A DNA stretch of 64,000 nt from Saccharopolyspora gloriosae (GCF_014203325.1 NZ_JACHIV010000001.1:1923501-1987500), one strand, 5' to 3'; shown: positions 45,772-55,074, counted from the stretch's first letter. Translations and numbers: made by a program. Notes: generated by a model from the letters alone, not told the origin.

Positions 45772-46590
45772 ATGGGGCGGCCTGGAGCGCGACAGGAACG
45801 CACCGAGGACATCGACGTGCGGCGCCCCAATTCGGCCCGCATGTACGACTACTTCCTGGGCGGTTCGGCGAACTTCGAGATCGACAGGGAAGCCGGCCGG
45901 AAGGTCATCGAGGCCATGCCCGACACGGTCCACTCGATCCGCGCGAACCGCGGATTCCTCGGCCGGGCGGTCCGCTACCTCGTCGAGCAGGGAGTGGAGC
46001 AGTTCCTCGACCTCGGTTCCGGCGTGCCCACCGTCGGCAACGTGCACGAGATCGCGCACGTGCTCGACCCGTCGGTGCGCGTGGTCTACGTCGACAAGGA
46101 ACCCGTGGCGGTCGCGCACAGCAGGCAACTGCTGGGCGACGTCAAGCAGGCGGACATCATCGAGGCCGACCTCCGCGACGTGCGGGGCGTGTTGGACGGC
46201 GCGACGGCGACCGGACTGCTCGACACCGCCCGCCCGGTCGGCCTGCTGATGGTCTCGGTGCTGAACTTCATCGCCGACTACCAGGAGACGACCGAGGTCG
46301 TGCGCGGCTACCTCGACGGCCTCGTGCCAGGCAGCTACCTCGCGCTTTCGCACGCGACGGCGGCGGGATTGCCGCAGGAGACCGCCGACCGCGTCGCGGA
46401 GGTGTACCGGAACGTCAACCCGCCGAGCTACTGGCGTTCGCCGGAGCAGATCGACGCGCTGCTGGGCGGGCTGGAACTCGTCCCGCCCGGCCTGGTGGCG
46501 CCGTCGCACTGGCGTCCGGACGTGCCGCCGGAGGTGTCCGCCGAGCGCATCGCCTACCGGGCCGGGGTCGGTGAACTCGTCGCCAGGTGA
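45772..46590 (+). CDS. SAM-dependent methyltransferase (DUF574/Methyltransf_19)
   Basis: 272 residues. Opens with the family signature VRRPNSARMYDYFLGGSANF, then the SAM site FLDLGSGVPTVGNVHEIA and VVYVDKEPVAV. This family is greatly expanded in actinomycetes, often near regulators or secondary-metabolism genes; substrates are mostly unknown. ATG 45772 with GGAGGTGGG upstream. Confidence 0.92.
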   Translation: MGRPGARQERTEDIDVRRPNSARMYDYFLGGSANFEIDREAGRKVIEAMPDTVHSIRANRGFLGRAVRYLVEQGVEQFLDLGSGVPTVGNVHEIAHVLDPSVRVVYVDKEPVAVAHSRQLLGDVKQADIIEADLRDVRGVLDGATATGLLDTARPVGLLMVSVLNFIADYQETTEVVRGYLDGLVPGSYLALSHATAAGLPQETADRVAEVYRNVNPPSYWRSPEQIDALLGGLELVPPGLVAPSHWRPDVPPEVSAERIAYRAGVGELVAR

Positions 46591-46731
46591 GGCAGGGACG
46601 TCCCGCTACCGCCGGCGAGACCGGGACGGCCGATCGGGCGAGGCGGGACGTACGACCGCCGGCCGGAAGTCGTAGGTATCGCGACCTCGAAGGGGGATCT
46701 CCGCGCGAGCTCGTTCCGCAACGATCGTCAG

Positions 46732-47892
46732 GTGACCACAACTACGCTTTCCTCGGGCGAGACGAGGAAAATCGACCCCCGCGAGACCGCGCGGCTCGTC
46801 GGGGTGGACGCCGCCCGCGGCCTGGCCGTGCTGGGGATGTTCGCCGCGCACACCGGGCCGCCGCAGGGACCGCTGCACGCGCTCGTGGCCGGGCGCTCGG
46901 CGGCGTTGTTCGCGGTGCTCGCGGGCTTGTCGATCGCGCTGCTCAGCGGTGGCGCGAACCCGGCGACCGGCCGGTCGGCCGCGCCGCGGATCGCGGTGCG
47001 CGCGGTGGTGCTGTTCGTGCTGGGGCTCGCGCTGACCGCGCTGCAGACGCCGGTCATGGTGATCTTGACGTCGTACGCCGTGCTGTTCCTGCTGTCGATC
47101 CCGTTGCTGCGCCTGCGTTCCGCGGCGCTCGCCGTCGCGGCGGCGGTGCTCGCCGTCGCCGGTCCGCTGGTGTCGTTCCTCGTCCGATCGGCCATGCCGC
47201 CGCAGCAGGAACTCGGCGTCACTCCCCGTTTCGAGTCGTTCGGATCATGGGAAGCGGCGGGCACCGCGCTGCAGCACGTGCTGCTCACCGGTGCCTACCC
47301 GGTGCTGACGTGGCTGCCGTTCGTGCTCGCGGGAATGGCGCTGGGCAGGCTCGACCTGCGGGCGGTGCGCGGCAGGCTCGTGCTCGTCGGCGGCGGGCTC
47401 GCGCTGCTCGGCTACGGCGGATCGTGGCTGGCGATGCACGTGTTCGGCGGGCGGGACCGGGTGCTGGAGCTGTTCGGCGGGGCGCTGCCGCCGGAGGTCG
47501 TGGACGCGACGCTGGCCACCGGGTTCGGCGCGGTGCCCACCACGGACCCGATCTACCTGCTGTCGGCGGGCGCGCACAGCGGCAGTCCCGTCGAGATCAT
47601 CGGAGCGACCGGGGTGGCGGTGCTCGTGATCGGGCTGTGCCTGCTCGCGGAACGCGCGGGAGCGCTGCTGCTGCCGATCGCTTCGGTCGGGGCGCTCGCG
47701 CTCACCTCGTACGCGGGGCACATCGTGGCGCTGGCCGCGATCGGACTTCCCGCCTCGTGGGCCTCATGGCTGGTGCTGACCGCGATCACGCTGGTGTGCG
47801 CCACGTTGTGGCGGACGCTGCTCGGACGAGGCCCGCTGGAATGGGCATTGCACCACCTCTCGTCATGGCAACGTTCGCAACGACCCGCATAG
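46732..47892 (+). CDS. DUF418/heparan-acetyltransferase-like membrane protein
   Basis: 386 residues, GTG start. About ten membrane helices. An N-terminal GVDAARGLAVLGMFAAH motif with the conserved Asp, Arg and His of the HGSNAT-like (DUF1624) family, and a C-terminal DUF418-like half (LTSYAGH). Probably moves acyl groups across the membrane or onto envelope sugars; substrate unknown. Confidence 0.85.
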   Translation: MTTTTLSSGETRKIDPRETARLVGVDAARGLAVLGMFAAHTGPPQGPLHALVAGRSAALFAVLAGLSIALLSGGANPATGRSAAPRIAVRAVVLFVLGLALTALQTPVMVILTSYAVLFLLSIPLLRLRSAALAVAAAVLAVAGPLVSFLVRSAMPPQQELGVTPRFESFGSWEAAGTALQHVLLTGAYPVLTWLPFVLAGMALGRLDLRAVRGRLVLVGGGLALLGYGGSWLAMHVFGGRDRVLELFGGALPPEVVDATLATGFGAVPTTDPIYLLSAGAHSGSPVEIIGATGVAVLVIGLCLLAERAGALLLPIASVGALALTSYAGHIVALAAIGLPASWASWLVLTAITLVCATLWRTLLGRGPLEWALHHLSSWQRSQRPA

Positions 47893-47945
47893 CCGCCGGT
47901 GCGGCGAAACCGCAACGCCCATCAGTGTTCGTAGTCAGTGTCCTG

Positions 47946-48098
47946 TCAGCGGCGAAGCCGCTGAGCAGCGACCAGCTTGAGCAACCGGCGCCGCCGCGGG
48001 TTCTCAGCGGTTTCCTCGCGAGGACAGCATTTTTCCTCGTGGCGGAGCCACTTGGAAAAATGATCCCGCAGCGAGGAAACCGCTGAGGTTCCGCTACC
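47946..48098 (+). repeat. Dispersed bipartite hairpin element, copy 4
   Basis: Accessory hairpin TCAGCGGC-GAA-GCCGCTGA (47946-47964). Outer stem CAGCGGTTTCCTCGC (48005-48019) with GCGAGGAAACCGCTG (48071-48085), 15 of 15 pairs and a third stem sequence. The inner hairpin ATTTTTCC-TC-GTGGC / GCCAC-TT-GGAAAAAT is perfect. Between the convergent DUF418 and NERD genes. It best shows the complete element of about 155 bases. Confidence 0.9.
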
Positions 48099-48131
48099 TG
48101 ACCCGCTACTCAAGCCGGAAGAATCGAGCCT

Positions 48132-48914
48132 TCAACCATCACGGCTGGCTCGGCGCTTTTCGTGGAAGGCGTGGTCTCGGCGCACTAGCCGGGCCACCTC
48201 GTCGGCGCTGGCGGGGCCGAGCGTCGGCGGGGCTTGGCGCAGGGTGCGCACCACTTCGTCGGTGCCGACGCTGACCAGCGCCAAACCGGGGCGGCGCACG
48301 GTGCCGAGCTGGGCGCGGGGGTTGATGATGACGACCACCGAGCGCACCAGCGCTTGGCGGCCCCGCTTCTGCAGGAAGTCCGCCAGTGCCTTGGACACGT
48401 CGGTGACCTGGCGGCCCCAGCTGCGTCCGCTGCGGTCGGTGAGGGTGCGGTTCTCGACGAGGTTGCCGTAGCGGTCGAACACCTCGGAACGCCAGGAATC
48501 CCCGTCCACGTGCACCTTGCCGGGGTGGTTCTTCACCTCGATGGCCCAGATCCCGCCGGGACCCACCACCAGGTGGTCGACTTCGCCGCGGCCGTTGCGG
48601 TAACCGCGGAACACCGTCCAGTCGTCGGAGAGCCGGTCGAGCGCCGAGGTCATCGCGTCCTCGGCCTCGATCCCGGCTTCCTGCTGGGCCAACCGGTGCT
48701 GCACCTGGTCTTCGTCGGCCGGGCGCTGCGCCTGGAGCCTGCGAAGCTCCAGCCACTGGGGCAGGAGCTTCCACACCTGCCACCAGCGCCGCGCGGCGTG
48801 CCGCGCCCGCACGTCCGCCACCGCCTGTTCGTACCGGCTGCGCCGCTGCTCGGCGGCCTGCTCGGTACGGCGGGCGGCGAACCGCGGATGGTCGGAGAGC
48901 ACCTCAACACGCAC
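48132..48914 (-). CDS. NERD-domain protein
   Basis: 260 residues from GTG 48914 (the frame stays open upstream but is Pro/Thr-rich noise). A charged helical region precedes a nuclease-related (NERD) domain: GYRNGRGEVDHLVVGPGGIWAIEVKNHPG carries the E/D-H-x(n)-E-x-K pattern of the PD-(D/E)XK superfamily (motif quoted only as pattern EVDHLVV and AIEVKN). No helicase or kinase partner fused. Role unknown. Confidence 0.88.
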   Translation of the reverse strand: MRVEVLSDHPRFAARRTEQAAEQRRSRYEQAVADVRARHAARRWWQVWKLLPQWLELRRLQAQRPADEDQVQHRLAQQEAGIEAEDAMTSALDRLSDDWTVFRGYRNGRGEVDHLVVGPGGIWAIEVKNHPGKVHVDGDSWRSEVFDRYGNLVENRTLTDRSGRSWGRQVTDVSKALADFLQKRGRQALVRSVVVIINPRAQLGTVRRPGLALVSVGTDEVVRTLRQAPPTLGPASADEVARLVRRDHAFHEKRRASRDG

Positions 48915-48942
48915 CCCCGAACCGTACCGGGTGCCGTGGTGC

Positions 48943-49386
48943 TCACCGCCCCCACGCGGGGCGGTTCGACGCCCAGGGCGTCGTTCGCGACGAGTCGGTG
49001 AAGTCCTCGTCGTCCTCGTCGGAGTCCCGGCCGCGGGTTCGGGCCGGTGTGCCGGGCTGCTCGGCGGGGGCGAGTCGCTCGCCGATCGCGGCGGCCACAC
49101 CGCGACCGCAGCCCCATTCCAGCGCGACGAGGCCCCGCCGCGTCGACTCCGCGCACGCCTCGGCGCTGAGCCGGGTGATCTCGGCGGCCAGCCGCTGCGG
49201 TCCTAGCGCGATCGCCTGCTCCGACACGGTGAGCTCGGTGAGCAGGCCGTTCAGGTCGACCGACAGCGAGATGCCCTCGCCGGTGGCCGTGCCGCGGATC
49301 TCGGCCATTCCCGCGGCCAGCCCGCGATTCGCGGGCAAGCTCTCGGCTATCGCGATCAGCGTCTTGACGCTGCGTCCGTCGCCCAT
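48943..49386 (-). CDS. YbaB/EbfC-like protein in ESX-type cluster
   Basis: 147 residues. The pattern GEGISLSVDLNGLLTELTV followed by LGPQRLAAEITRLSAEA is that of YbaB-like proteins frequently encoded next to WXG100 genes in actinobacteria. The C-terminus is acidic and disordered. It is the last gene of a four-gene minus-strand operon (51500 to 48943). Function unknown; nucleoid association is described for true YbaB. Confidence 0.7.
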   Translation of the reverse strand: MGDGRSVKTLIAIAESLPANRGLAAGMAEIRGTATGEGISLSVDLNGLLTELTVSEQAIALGPQRLAAEITRLSAEACAESTRRGLVALEWGCGRGVAAAIGERLAPAEQPGTPARTRGRDSDEDDEDFTDSSRTTPWASNRPAWGR

Positions 49387-49388
49387 CG

Positions 49389-49658
49389 CTACCTCCGGTC
49401 CTCGTCGTGGCGGGCGGCGTCGCCCGGTTCCAGTCCCAGCGCCGCGCGGTCTTGCGCGCTCAGCCCCGCGAGCCGGGGGTCGCGCGCCGCAGCGCGGGTG
49501 GCCTGGGCGTTCGCCTCGTGGGCCAGGGTCGTGATCGTGCTCGCCAGCTTGGCGCCGCCGCCGCGCAGCGCGCTCGGGTCCAGCACGAGGGAGCGCAGCG
49601 CTCCGCCGGGAGAGACTTCGACGGCGACGCCGCCGCGTTCCGCACGTCCGGTGGTCAT
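49389..49658 (-). CDS. Small YbaB-like protein in ESX-type cluster
   Basis: 89 residues; the ATG overlaps the stop of the CHAP gene (ATGA). GVAVEVSPGGALRSLVLDPSALRGG has the same strand-turn-strand followed by a helix as its neighbour (quoted only as VAVEVSPGGALRSLVLDP). A shortened YbaB-like fold is likely. Two bases separate its stop from the next start. Confidence 0.68.
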   Translation of the reverse strand: MTTGRAERGGVAVEVSPGGALRSLVLDPSALRGGGAKLASTITTLAHEANAQATRAAARDPRLAGLSAQDRAALGLEPGDAARHDEDRR

Positions 49659-50710
49659 TCGGGATGCACCCCTCCGTAGAACTTGTCCGCGTCGTCGGGA
49701 AGCGTGTAGGTCATCCGCTGCACCTTGTCGCTGGAATTGCCTTCGATCGTGGTGATCTGGTTGCCTTCGACCTTTTCGATGATGCCGATGTGGGTGCTCT
49801 GCATCTGGTCCGGTCCGGTGCCGAACAGCAGCGCGTCGCCCGGTTTCGCGCTCTCCGCAAGGGAATCCTGGTCGTAGGCGGTCCCGTGCTCCTGGCCCCA
49901 CTTGTAGACGTCGCCGCTGTAGCCGAGGCTGCCGATGTCCACCCCGGCTTCCTGCCACATGGAGGTGGCGAAGTAGGAGCACCACGGCTGCCCGTCCGGA
50001 CCCCACTTGTTCTTGTCGTTCGGGCCTTCCTCGAAGCCCAGGTTCTCGCGCGCCCTCGCGAGGATGTCCTCGGTCTTCGATCCCGGCTTGTCCTGCCCGG
50101 CGTCGCCCCGGTCCTCGCCGGGCCCGTCCGTCTCCTGCTCCTTCGGCGGATCGGCGATGCCGTCGCCGTCGAGGCGCTGCTGCAACTCGCGCAGCTTCTG
50201 CGCGGCCCGCTCCATCTCGTCCTGAGCTCCCTTGAGCTCCCCGCCGGAGTCCTTGATGAACCCGCCCGCCAGGTCGCTGAGCTGCGCGGCGGCCTGCATC
50301 AGGCCACCCGGAGCGTTGAGCCCCACCGCGGCGAGCCCGGCGCCCAGGAACTGCGTGGACTTCTCGACGAAGTCGCCGATGAGGCCGCCGACGGTGTCGT
50401 GCCTGCCGCCGAGCGCCTGGGACACTTCGCCCGCGATCTTCGCGGCCTCCGCGCTGGCCTCCGCGGTGGTCGCGAGGTCGGTGGTGAGTTTCTCCACCTG
50501 CTGCTTGAAACCGTCGATGGCCTTGCTCTGCCAGCCGCCCAGCAGCGTCTCGGCCGCTTCGCGCTGGGCGTCGCTCTGCTGCCGGACCCCTTCGGCGGCT
50601 CGCTCCAACGCGCCCTGCGCGTCCTGCACGCCCCCGGCATCGCCTTCCAACTTGCCCTGGTGCGCGGTGAGCTCGCCGACGAACTTCGTGGCGATCGCTG
50701 CCACATCCAC
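49655..50710 (-). CDS. WXG100-like domain fused to CHAP peptidoglycan hydrolase
   Basis: 351 residues without signal peptide. Residues 1-180 are helical with a WXG-like turn (LLGGWQSKAIDGF, Trp60) typical of ESX/T7SS substrates, then an acidic Pro-rich linker (185-215) and a C-terminal CHAP domain with Cys244 (WCSYFATSMW) and His307 (STHIGII). CHAP domains cleave amide bonds in peptidoglycan. The combination suggests export through a type VII-like route rather than Sec. No ESX ATPase is encoded in this window. Confidence 0.85.
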   Translation of the reverse strand: MDVAAIATKFVGELTAHQGKLEGDAGGVQDAQGALERAAEGVRQQSDAQREAAETLLGGWQSKAIDGFKQQVEKLTTDLATTAEASAEAAKIAGEVSQALGGRHDTVGGLIGDFVEKSTQFLGAGLAAVGLNAPGGLMQAAAQLSDLAGGFIKDSGGELKGAQDEMERAAQKLRELQQRLDGDGIADPPKEQETDGPGEDRGDAGQDKPGSKTEDILARARENLGFEEGPNDKNKWGPDGQPWCSYFATSMWQEAGVDIGSLGYSGDVYKWGQEHGTAYDQDSLAESAKPGDALLFGTGPDQMQSTHIGIIEKVEGNQITTIEGNSSDKVQRMTYTLPDDADKFYGGVHPE

Positions 50711-50726
50711 CTGTTCCTCCCCCGTG

Positions 50727-51500
50727 TCAGAGCTTCAGGACGCCTTCCAGTGCCTTGATCGACTCGTCGTCCGCGTCGAGGTACGTCTTGGCCGCGTCCG
50801 CGGCGGCCTGCCCGAGCGAGCGGGCGCTCTCGCCGACCGCGGCGACCTGCTTGTCGAGGCTCTTGCTCAGATCGGCCAGCGCGCCGGCGAATCCCGTCTC
50901 CTCGCCGACCTCGCCGAAGCTGTTCGGGGCGAGGCCGGTCACCGAATCGAGGGCGCGCTTGCCGATGTTCCCCAGTTCTTCGGCGATCCCCTCCACGGCT
51001 TTGGCGTAGTCGGTGAGGAGATCCGTTTCCACGGTGAAGCCGTTGTCCTGGCCGCCGCTGTCGGCGGGCGGTCCGGATGGTTGCTCGGTGCTCCCGCCCG
51101 GCGGTCCGGAGGGGCCGGTGTCCCCGCCGCCCTCGATCGCGGCGGCGGCCTTCTGGGCTTCGTCGAGGTGTTCCTTGTAGGTGCCGTCGTTGTAGGTCGA
51201 CCACGGGACGAAGTTCTCGCCGTTCCCGGCGATCGAGTAAGCCGCCTCGGCGTTCTTCGCCGGGTCGAGCAGTTCGTCATCGGAACTCAGGCCGAATCGC
51301 TCGCGGCGGCCCGGACCGAGGTCGCCGTGCAGGTTGATCTGCCAGAGACCGTACGAGTCGTCGGGTTCCTGACCGTTGTGCGCTTCGGTGTTCCCGCTGG
51401 ATTCGGCCATCGCCACCGCCACCGCGGTGGACAATGCCTCGCCGCGGAAACCCGCGTCGTAGGCGTGCTGAGCGATCTGCTCCGGTGAAAGTGTCGTCAC
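50727..51500 (-). CDS. Lysozyme-like transglycosylase with C-terminal ESX-like helical domain
   Basis: 257 residues from GTG 51500 (CATACT lies 7 bases upstream, so possibly leaderless). N-terminal SLT/lysozyme-like domain: Glu33 in MAESSGN as catalytic acid and SYGLWQINL (49-57). A Gly/Pro-rich linker (125-155) leads to a C-terminal 100-residue helical domain (FTVETDLLTDYAKAVEGIAEE in part) resembling EspC/WXG100-type proteins. No signal peptide. First gene of the operon with the CHAP protein. Domain order is the mirror image of that neighbour. Confidence 0.82.
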   Translation of the reverse strand: MTTLSPEQIAQHAYDAGFRGEALSTAVAVAMAESSGNTEAHNGQEPDDSYGLWQINLHGDLGPGRRERFGLSSDDELLDPAKNAEAAYSIAGNGENFVPWSTYNDGTYKEHLDEAQKAAAAIEGGGDTGPSGPPGGSTEQPSGPPADSGGQDNGFTVETDLLTDYAKAVEGIAEELGNIGKRALDSVTGLAPNSFGEVGEETGFAGALADLSKSLDKQVAAVGESARSLGQAAADAAKTYLDADDESIKALEGVLKL

Positions 51501-51953
51501 GGTGAGGAGTATGGGCACGCCGCTACCGGGGAGTCGGTGAAATCGGGTATTTCCCGCGAAAAGGAACCGCTGCGGGTTTTCGGGAGGAAAGCGATCGTCC
51601 CGGTCGATTTCGGTAACGAATCGAAAGCGGCGTGCACAGTGGACGGAGTTCTCAGTGGACGGCGGGAAGAGGTGGAACATTCCGGTGCGCGGGCGGTTTT
51701 TCCCGATCGGTGTTCCGGCATGTCCGGACATGATTGCGAGCGAACGAAAAGACGTGGACATGATCCGATGCCGGTCTTCACTCGTCAGGCCGGAACGAAC
51801 ATCACCGATTCGGCCGAGCGCCGCGGACATGTGATCTGTGGCGGCCGAACCCCCGCGTGCGGTCCGGCGGTGGTGCACTGGCCGAGGCCACCGGCGGCGG
51901 TGGCGCAGCGACGACATCACCGGCGCGGCCGGTGCGGCACTGGAGGCGCATCG
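51501..51953. promoter_or_regulatory. Divergent gap between transglycosylase and enoyl-CoA hydratase
   Basis: 453 bases, somewhat AT-richer than its neighbours, without a convincing gene. It contains the 14-base palindrome CATGTCCGGACATG (51719-51732). The plus-strand frame is open through the gap into the hydratase but shows no coding character before ATG 51954. Confidence 0.4.
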
Positions 51954-52694
51954 ATGATCACCACCGGGTGGGACGGGCCGATCGGACTGATCACGCTCGA
52001 CCGGCACGAACGGCGCAACGCGCTCGACCTGGAGCACTGCGAGGCGCTGCGCGACGCGGTGCCCGCACTGGTGGAGCAGGGCGCGCGGGCATTGGTGATC
52101 ACCGGCGCGGGCAGCACCTTCTGCGCGGGCGCCGACCTCGACGGCGTGTACGGCGACGAGTTCCGGGACGGGCTCTACGACGCGCTGCAGACCGTGCTCA
52201 CGGTGCCGGTCCCGGTGATCGCCGCCGTCAACGGACCCGCGGTCGGCGCGGGCGCCCAGCTCGCGCTGGCGGCCGACCTGCGGATCGCCGCGCCGGACGC
52301 GTACTTCGCGGTGCCCACCGCGCGCAACGGGCTCGCCGTCGACCCGTGGACGGTCCGGCGCCTGTCGCTGCTGGCCGGGGGAGGAGCGGCCCGCTCGCTG
52401 CTGCTCGCCGCCGACCGGCTCGGCGCCGAAGTGGCCCACCAGCGCGGAGTGGTGGACCGGCTCGGGGACCACGACGCGGCCGTGGCGTGGGCGCGGGAGA
52501 TCGGTGAGCTGGCGCCGTTGTCGCTGCGCTACTCGAAGATGGCGCTGAACTCGCTCGACTCCGGCGGGTTCGACCCCGGCGAGCAGGGTGACGAGCTCGA
52601 AGCGGCCTACGCCGACTGCTGGGCCAGCGAGGACGCCGCCGAAGCGAGCCGGGCCCGGACCGAGCGGCGCACGCCGCGGTTCCAGGGCAAGTGA
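51954..52694 (+). CDS. Enoyl-CoA hydratase/isomerase family protein
   Basis: 246 residues from ATG 51954, RBS TGGAGG. Crotonase fold with the oxyanion-hole segments RRNALD and AGADLDG, and NGPAVGAGAQLALAADLRI (in part). The usual catalytic Glu pair is only partly visible (the second position is within AVDPWTV), so the exact reaction (hydration, isomerisation, hydrolysis) is open. Its stop codon abuts that of the convergent permease gene with no spacing (TGATCA). Confidence 0.88.
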   Translation: MITTGWDGPIGLITLDRHERRNALDLEHCEALRDAVPALVEQGARALVITGAGSTFCAGADLDGVYGDEFRDGLYDALQTVLTVPVPVIAAVNGPAVGAGAQLALAADLRIAAPDAYFAVPTARNGLAVDPWTVRRLSLLAGGGAARSLLLAADRLGAEVAHQRGVVDRLGDHDAAVAWAREIGELAPLSLRYSKMALNSLDSGGFDPGEQGDELEAAYADCWASEDAAEASRARTERRTPRFQGK

Positions 52695-53465
52695 TCACTC
52701 ACGGGTGCGCGCGAAGCAGGCGCTGACCAGCGCCTGCACCGCCACCAGCGCCAGCACCGGAGCCGCCAGCAGCCACGGAGCGGTGCCGAGGTGATCGACC
52801 GACTCCGCGATCATCGCGCCCCACTCCGGGCTCGGCGGTGGGGGGCCCAACCCGAGGAAACCCAGCGCCGCCACGGTGTTCACCAGCGCGGGCAGGCGCA
52901 CCGCGGCGAGCGCGCCCGTAGCGGGCGCCAGGAACGGCAGCAGCGAGCGGTGCCAGATCCGCAGCCGGCCCGCGCCGAGCGCCCGGTGCGCCAGCACCCA
53001 GTTCCGCGTCCGCAGCTGCGCGGTCATCGCGTCCGCGTTCCGGGCGAACGGCAACCAGCCCACCCCGGCCAGGGCCAGCAGCAGCGCCGTCGTGCTCGGC
53101 CCCGCGATCAGCGCCGTCACCAGCGCCACGATCAGCGGCGGCAGCGCCGTCGCCACGTCCACCCCCGCCCGCACCAGCGCGGCCACCGGCGACGTGCTCC
53201 AGCCCGTCGCGCATCCCGCCAGCGTGCCCAGCAGCACGGCGGCGGCCAGCGCGGTGCCCGCGGTGCCGAGCGTGACCACCGCGCCGTGCGCGAGCCTCGC
53301 CAGCACGTCCCGGCCCAGCTCGTCGGTGCCCAGCGGGTGCGCGAGGGACGGGGCTCGCAGCACCTCGCCCATGTTCGTGGCGAGCGGATCGCCGCCCGCC
53401 GCGATCACCAGCACCAGCAGGAACGTTCCGGCTCCGAGCAGCCCGGCGATGCGACGCGGCCTCAC
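52695..53465 (-). CDS. Peptide/nickel ABC importer permease (DppC/NikC type)
   Basis: 256 residues; GTG 53465 overlaps the stop of the first permease gene. N-terminal helix, then HPLGTDELGRDVLARLAHGA, the DppC/NikC hallmark, followed by five helices with the EAA-like loop ALGAGRLRIWHRSLLPFL. Last gene of the operon. The usual following ATPase genes (dppD, dppF) are absent: the next gene is a hydratase on the other strand. Confidence 0.9.
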   Translation of the reverse strand: MRPRRIAGLLGAGTFLLVLVIAAGGDPLATNMGEVLRAPSLAHPLGTDELGRDVLARLAHGAVVTLGTAGTALAAAVLLGTLAGCATGWSTSPVAALVRAGVDVATALPPLIVALVTALIAGPSTTALLLALAGVGWLPFARNADAMTAQLRTRNWVLAHRALGAGRLRIWHRSLLPFLAPATGALAAVRLPALVNTVAALGFLGLGPPPPSPEWGAMIAESVDHLGTAPWLLAAPVLALVAVQALVSACFARTRE

Positions 53466-54412
53466 CGGAGGGCCTCCCGCCGGGTGCGGGGCTCGGCGGC
53501 GAGCCCGAGCAGATCGCCCGCCGCGCCCACGCACAGCGCCGCGAACGCCGCCACCACCAGACCGGCCTGCACCACCGGCACGTCCTGCGCGCGCACCGCC
53601 TCCACGACGGTGCTGCCCAGCCCGGGGATGTCGAAGACGACCTCGATGGCGGTGGTGCCGGAAACGGCGCCCGCCGCGTTGTAGGTCACCAGCGACAGCG
53701 CCGCGGGCAGCGCCGGCCGCGCCAGGTGCACGCCCCAGATCCGCGCCGCGCCGAGTCCCCGCGCCCGCGCCGCGAGCGCGAAGTTCTCCCGCCGCAACGC
53801 CACCACCTGTTCGCGGGTCACCGCGGCGATCGGCACCGACAGCGACGGCACCAGCGACAGCAGCGGCAGCACCGAGTGCTCCGGGCCCCGCCACCCCGAG
53901 CTCGGCAGCACCTGGAGTCCGACCGCGAACACCAGCACCAGGATCGGGGCCAGCGCGAACTCCGGGAGCGCCGAGAACACCCGCACCAGCCCGGACAGCA
54001 CCCGGTCGGTGACCGAACCGGGGCGGTGCGCCGCGAGCAGACCCGTCAGGTAGCCGACGAGGAACGACAGCACGGCCGCGCCCAGCATGATGCCCAGCGA
54101 CACCTGGAGCGCGGGCCCGATCACCACCGCCACCGGGACGCCGGAGACCCACGAGGACCCCAGGTCGCCGGTGGCCATCGAACCGAGCCGCGCCAGAACC
54201 CGTTGCGGCAGCGGCAGATCCAGCCCCAGCTCGGTGCGGATTCCCGCCAGCACCGCCGGATCCGGGTCGGCTTCCGCGTAGCGGGCGGCGAGCACCGTGC
54301 GGGCGGCGTCCACCCCGGTGAGCTCCGGCAGCAGCACCGCGACCAGCACGATCAGCGCCGCCACCACCGGCGCCACGCCCAGCCGGGCCAGCAGCCCGCG
54401 CCCTCCCGTCAC
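53462..54412 (-). CDS. Peptide/nickel ABC importer permease (DppB/NikB type)
   Basis: 316 residues from GTG 54412, overlapping the methyltransferase stop by 4 bases. Six membrane helices, LGLDLPLPQRVLARLGSMATGDLGSSWVSG (in part LGLDLPLPQRVL and GDLGSSW), and the EAA loop ARGLGAARIWGVHLARPALP. Forms the membrane channel with the adjacent DppC-like subunit. Substrate not identifiable. Confidence 0.9.
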   Translation of the reverse strand: MTGGRGLLARLGVAPVVAALIVLVAVLLPELTGVDAARTVLAARYAEADPDPAVLAGIRTELGLDLPLPQRVLARLGSMATGDLGSSWVSGVPVAVVIGPALQVSLGIMLGAAVLSFLVGYLTGLLAAHRPGSVTDRVLSGLVRVFSALPEFALAPILVLVFAVGLQVLPSSGWRGPEHSVLPLLSLVPSLSVPIAAVTREQVVALRRENFALAARARGLGAARIWGVHLARPALPAALSLVTYNAAGAVSGTTAIEVVFDIPGLGSTVVEAVRAQDVPVVQAGLVVAAFAALCVGAAGDLLGLAAEPRTRREALR

Positions 54413-55074
54413 CGTCGCGGGGTTCTGGCGGAGAGCAGGAAGAAGCCGGGGGCGCTCGGATACGGCGCGGTGTCGAACAGTCCGGTGCGATCGGTGGGCT
54501 CGACGAAACCGGCCCGGCCGACCAGCTCGGCGCAGCTCGCGAAGTCGAACCCCATCGGCAGCGCCGGCGCGGCGTCCGCGTAGGACGCGCCGAACCGCCG
54601 CTCGGTCGCGTCGTCCCCGGCCGCGGCCTCGTTCCACCGGCCGTCGCTGACGACCAGCAGCCCGCCCGGTCGCAGGACCGCCGCCCACGAGTCCACCGCG
54701 CGCCGCGCGTCGGGCAGCGTCCACAGCACGTTGCGGGTGACCACCACGTCGAACGGTCCCGCGGGCGGTTCGTCGGCCGCGCCGAGCAGCCACCGGACGT
54801 CGAGCCCTTCGGCGGCACCGCGCTCCCCGGCGACCTCCAGCATTCCCGGCGAGGCGTCCTGCCCGGTGACGCGGTGGCCGTCGGCGGCGAGGATGCGGGC
54901 GAGGAACCCCGTGCCGCAGCCCGAATCCAGCACGCGCGCGCCCGGACCGGCCAGGTCCGCCACCAGCGGCCCGAGGCGCTTCGCCCACAGGTCCCGCGCC
55001 GGGTCCTGGCCGGGTTGCCGGTCGTAGCCGCGGCGGGCGCGGTCGTTCCAGTAGTCGATGATCGGGGTGCTCAT
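54409..55074 (-). CDS. Class I SAM-dependent methyltransferase inside the importer operon
   Basis: 221 residues; ATG overlaps the stop of the binding-protein gene. SAM motif I VLDSGCGTGFLARILA, then DASPGMLEVA and DVVVTRNVLWTLPD. Methyltransf_11/25 type. Its place between binding protein and permeases, with 4-base overlaps on both sides, implies co-translation, perhaps to modify the imported compound (for example a metallophore or peptide). This is inference. Confidence 0.9.
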   Translation of the reverse strand: MSTPIIDYWNDRARRGYDRQPGQDPARDLWAKRLGPLVADLAGPGARVLDSGCGTGFLARILAADGHRVTGQDASPGMLEVAGERGAAEGLDVRWLLGAADEPPAGPFDVVVTRNVLWTLPDARRAVDSWAAVLRPGGLLVVSDGRWNEAAAGDDATERRFGASYADAAPALPMGFDFASCAELVGRAGFVEPTDRTGLFDTAPYPSAPGFFLLSARTPRR

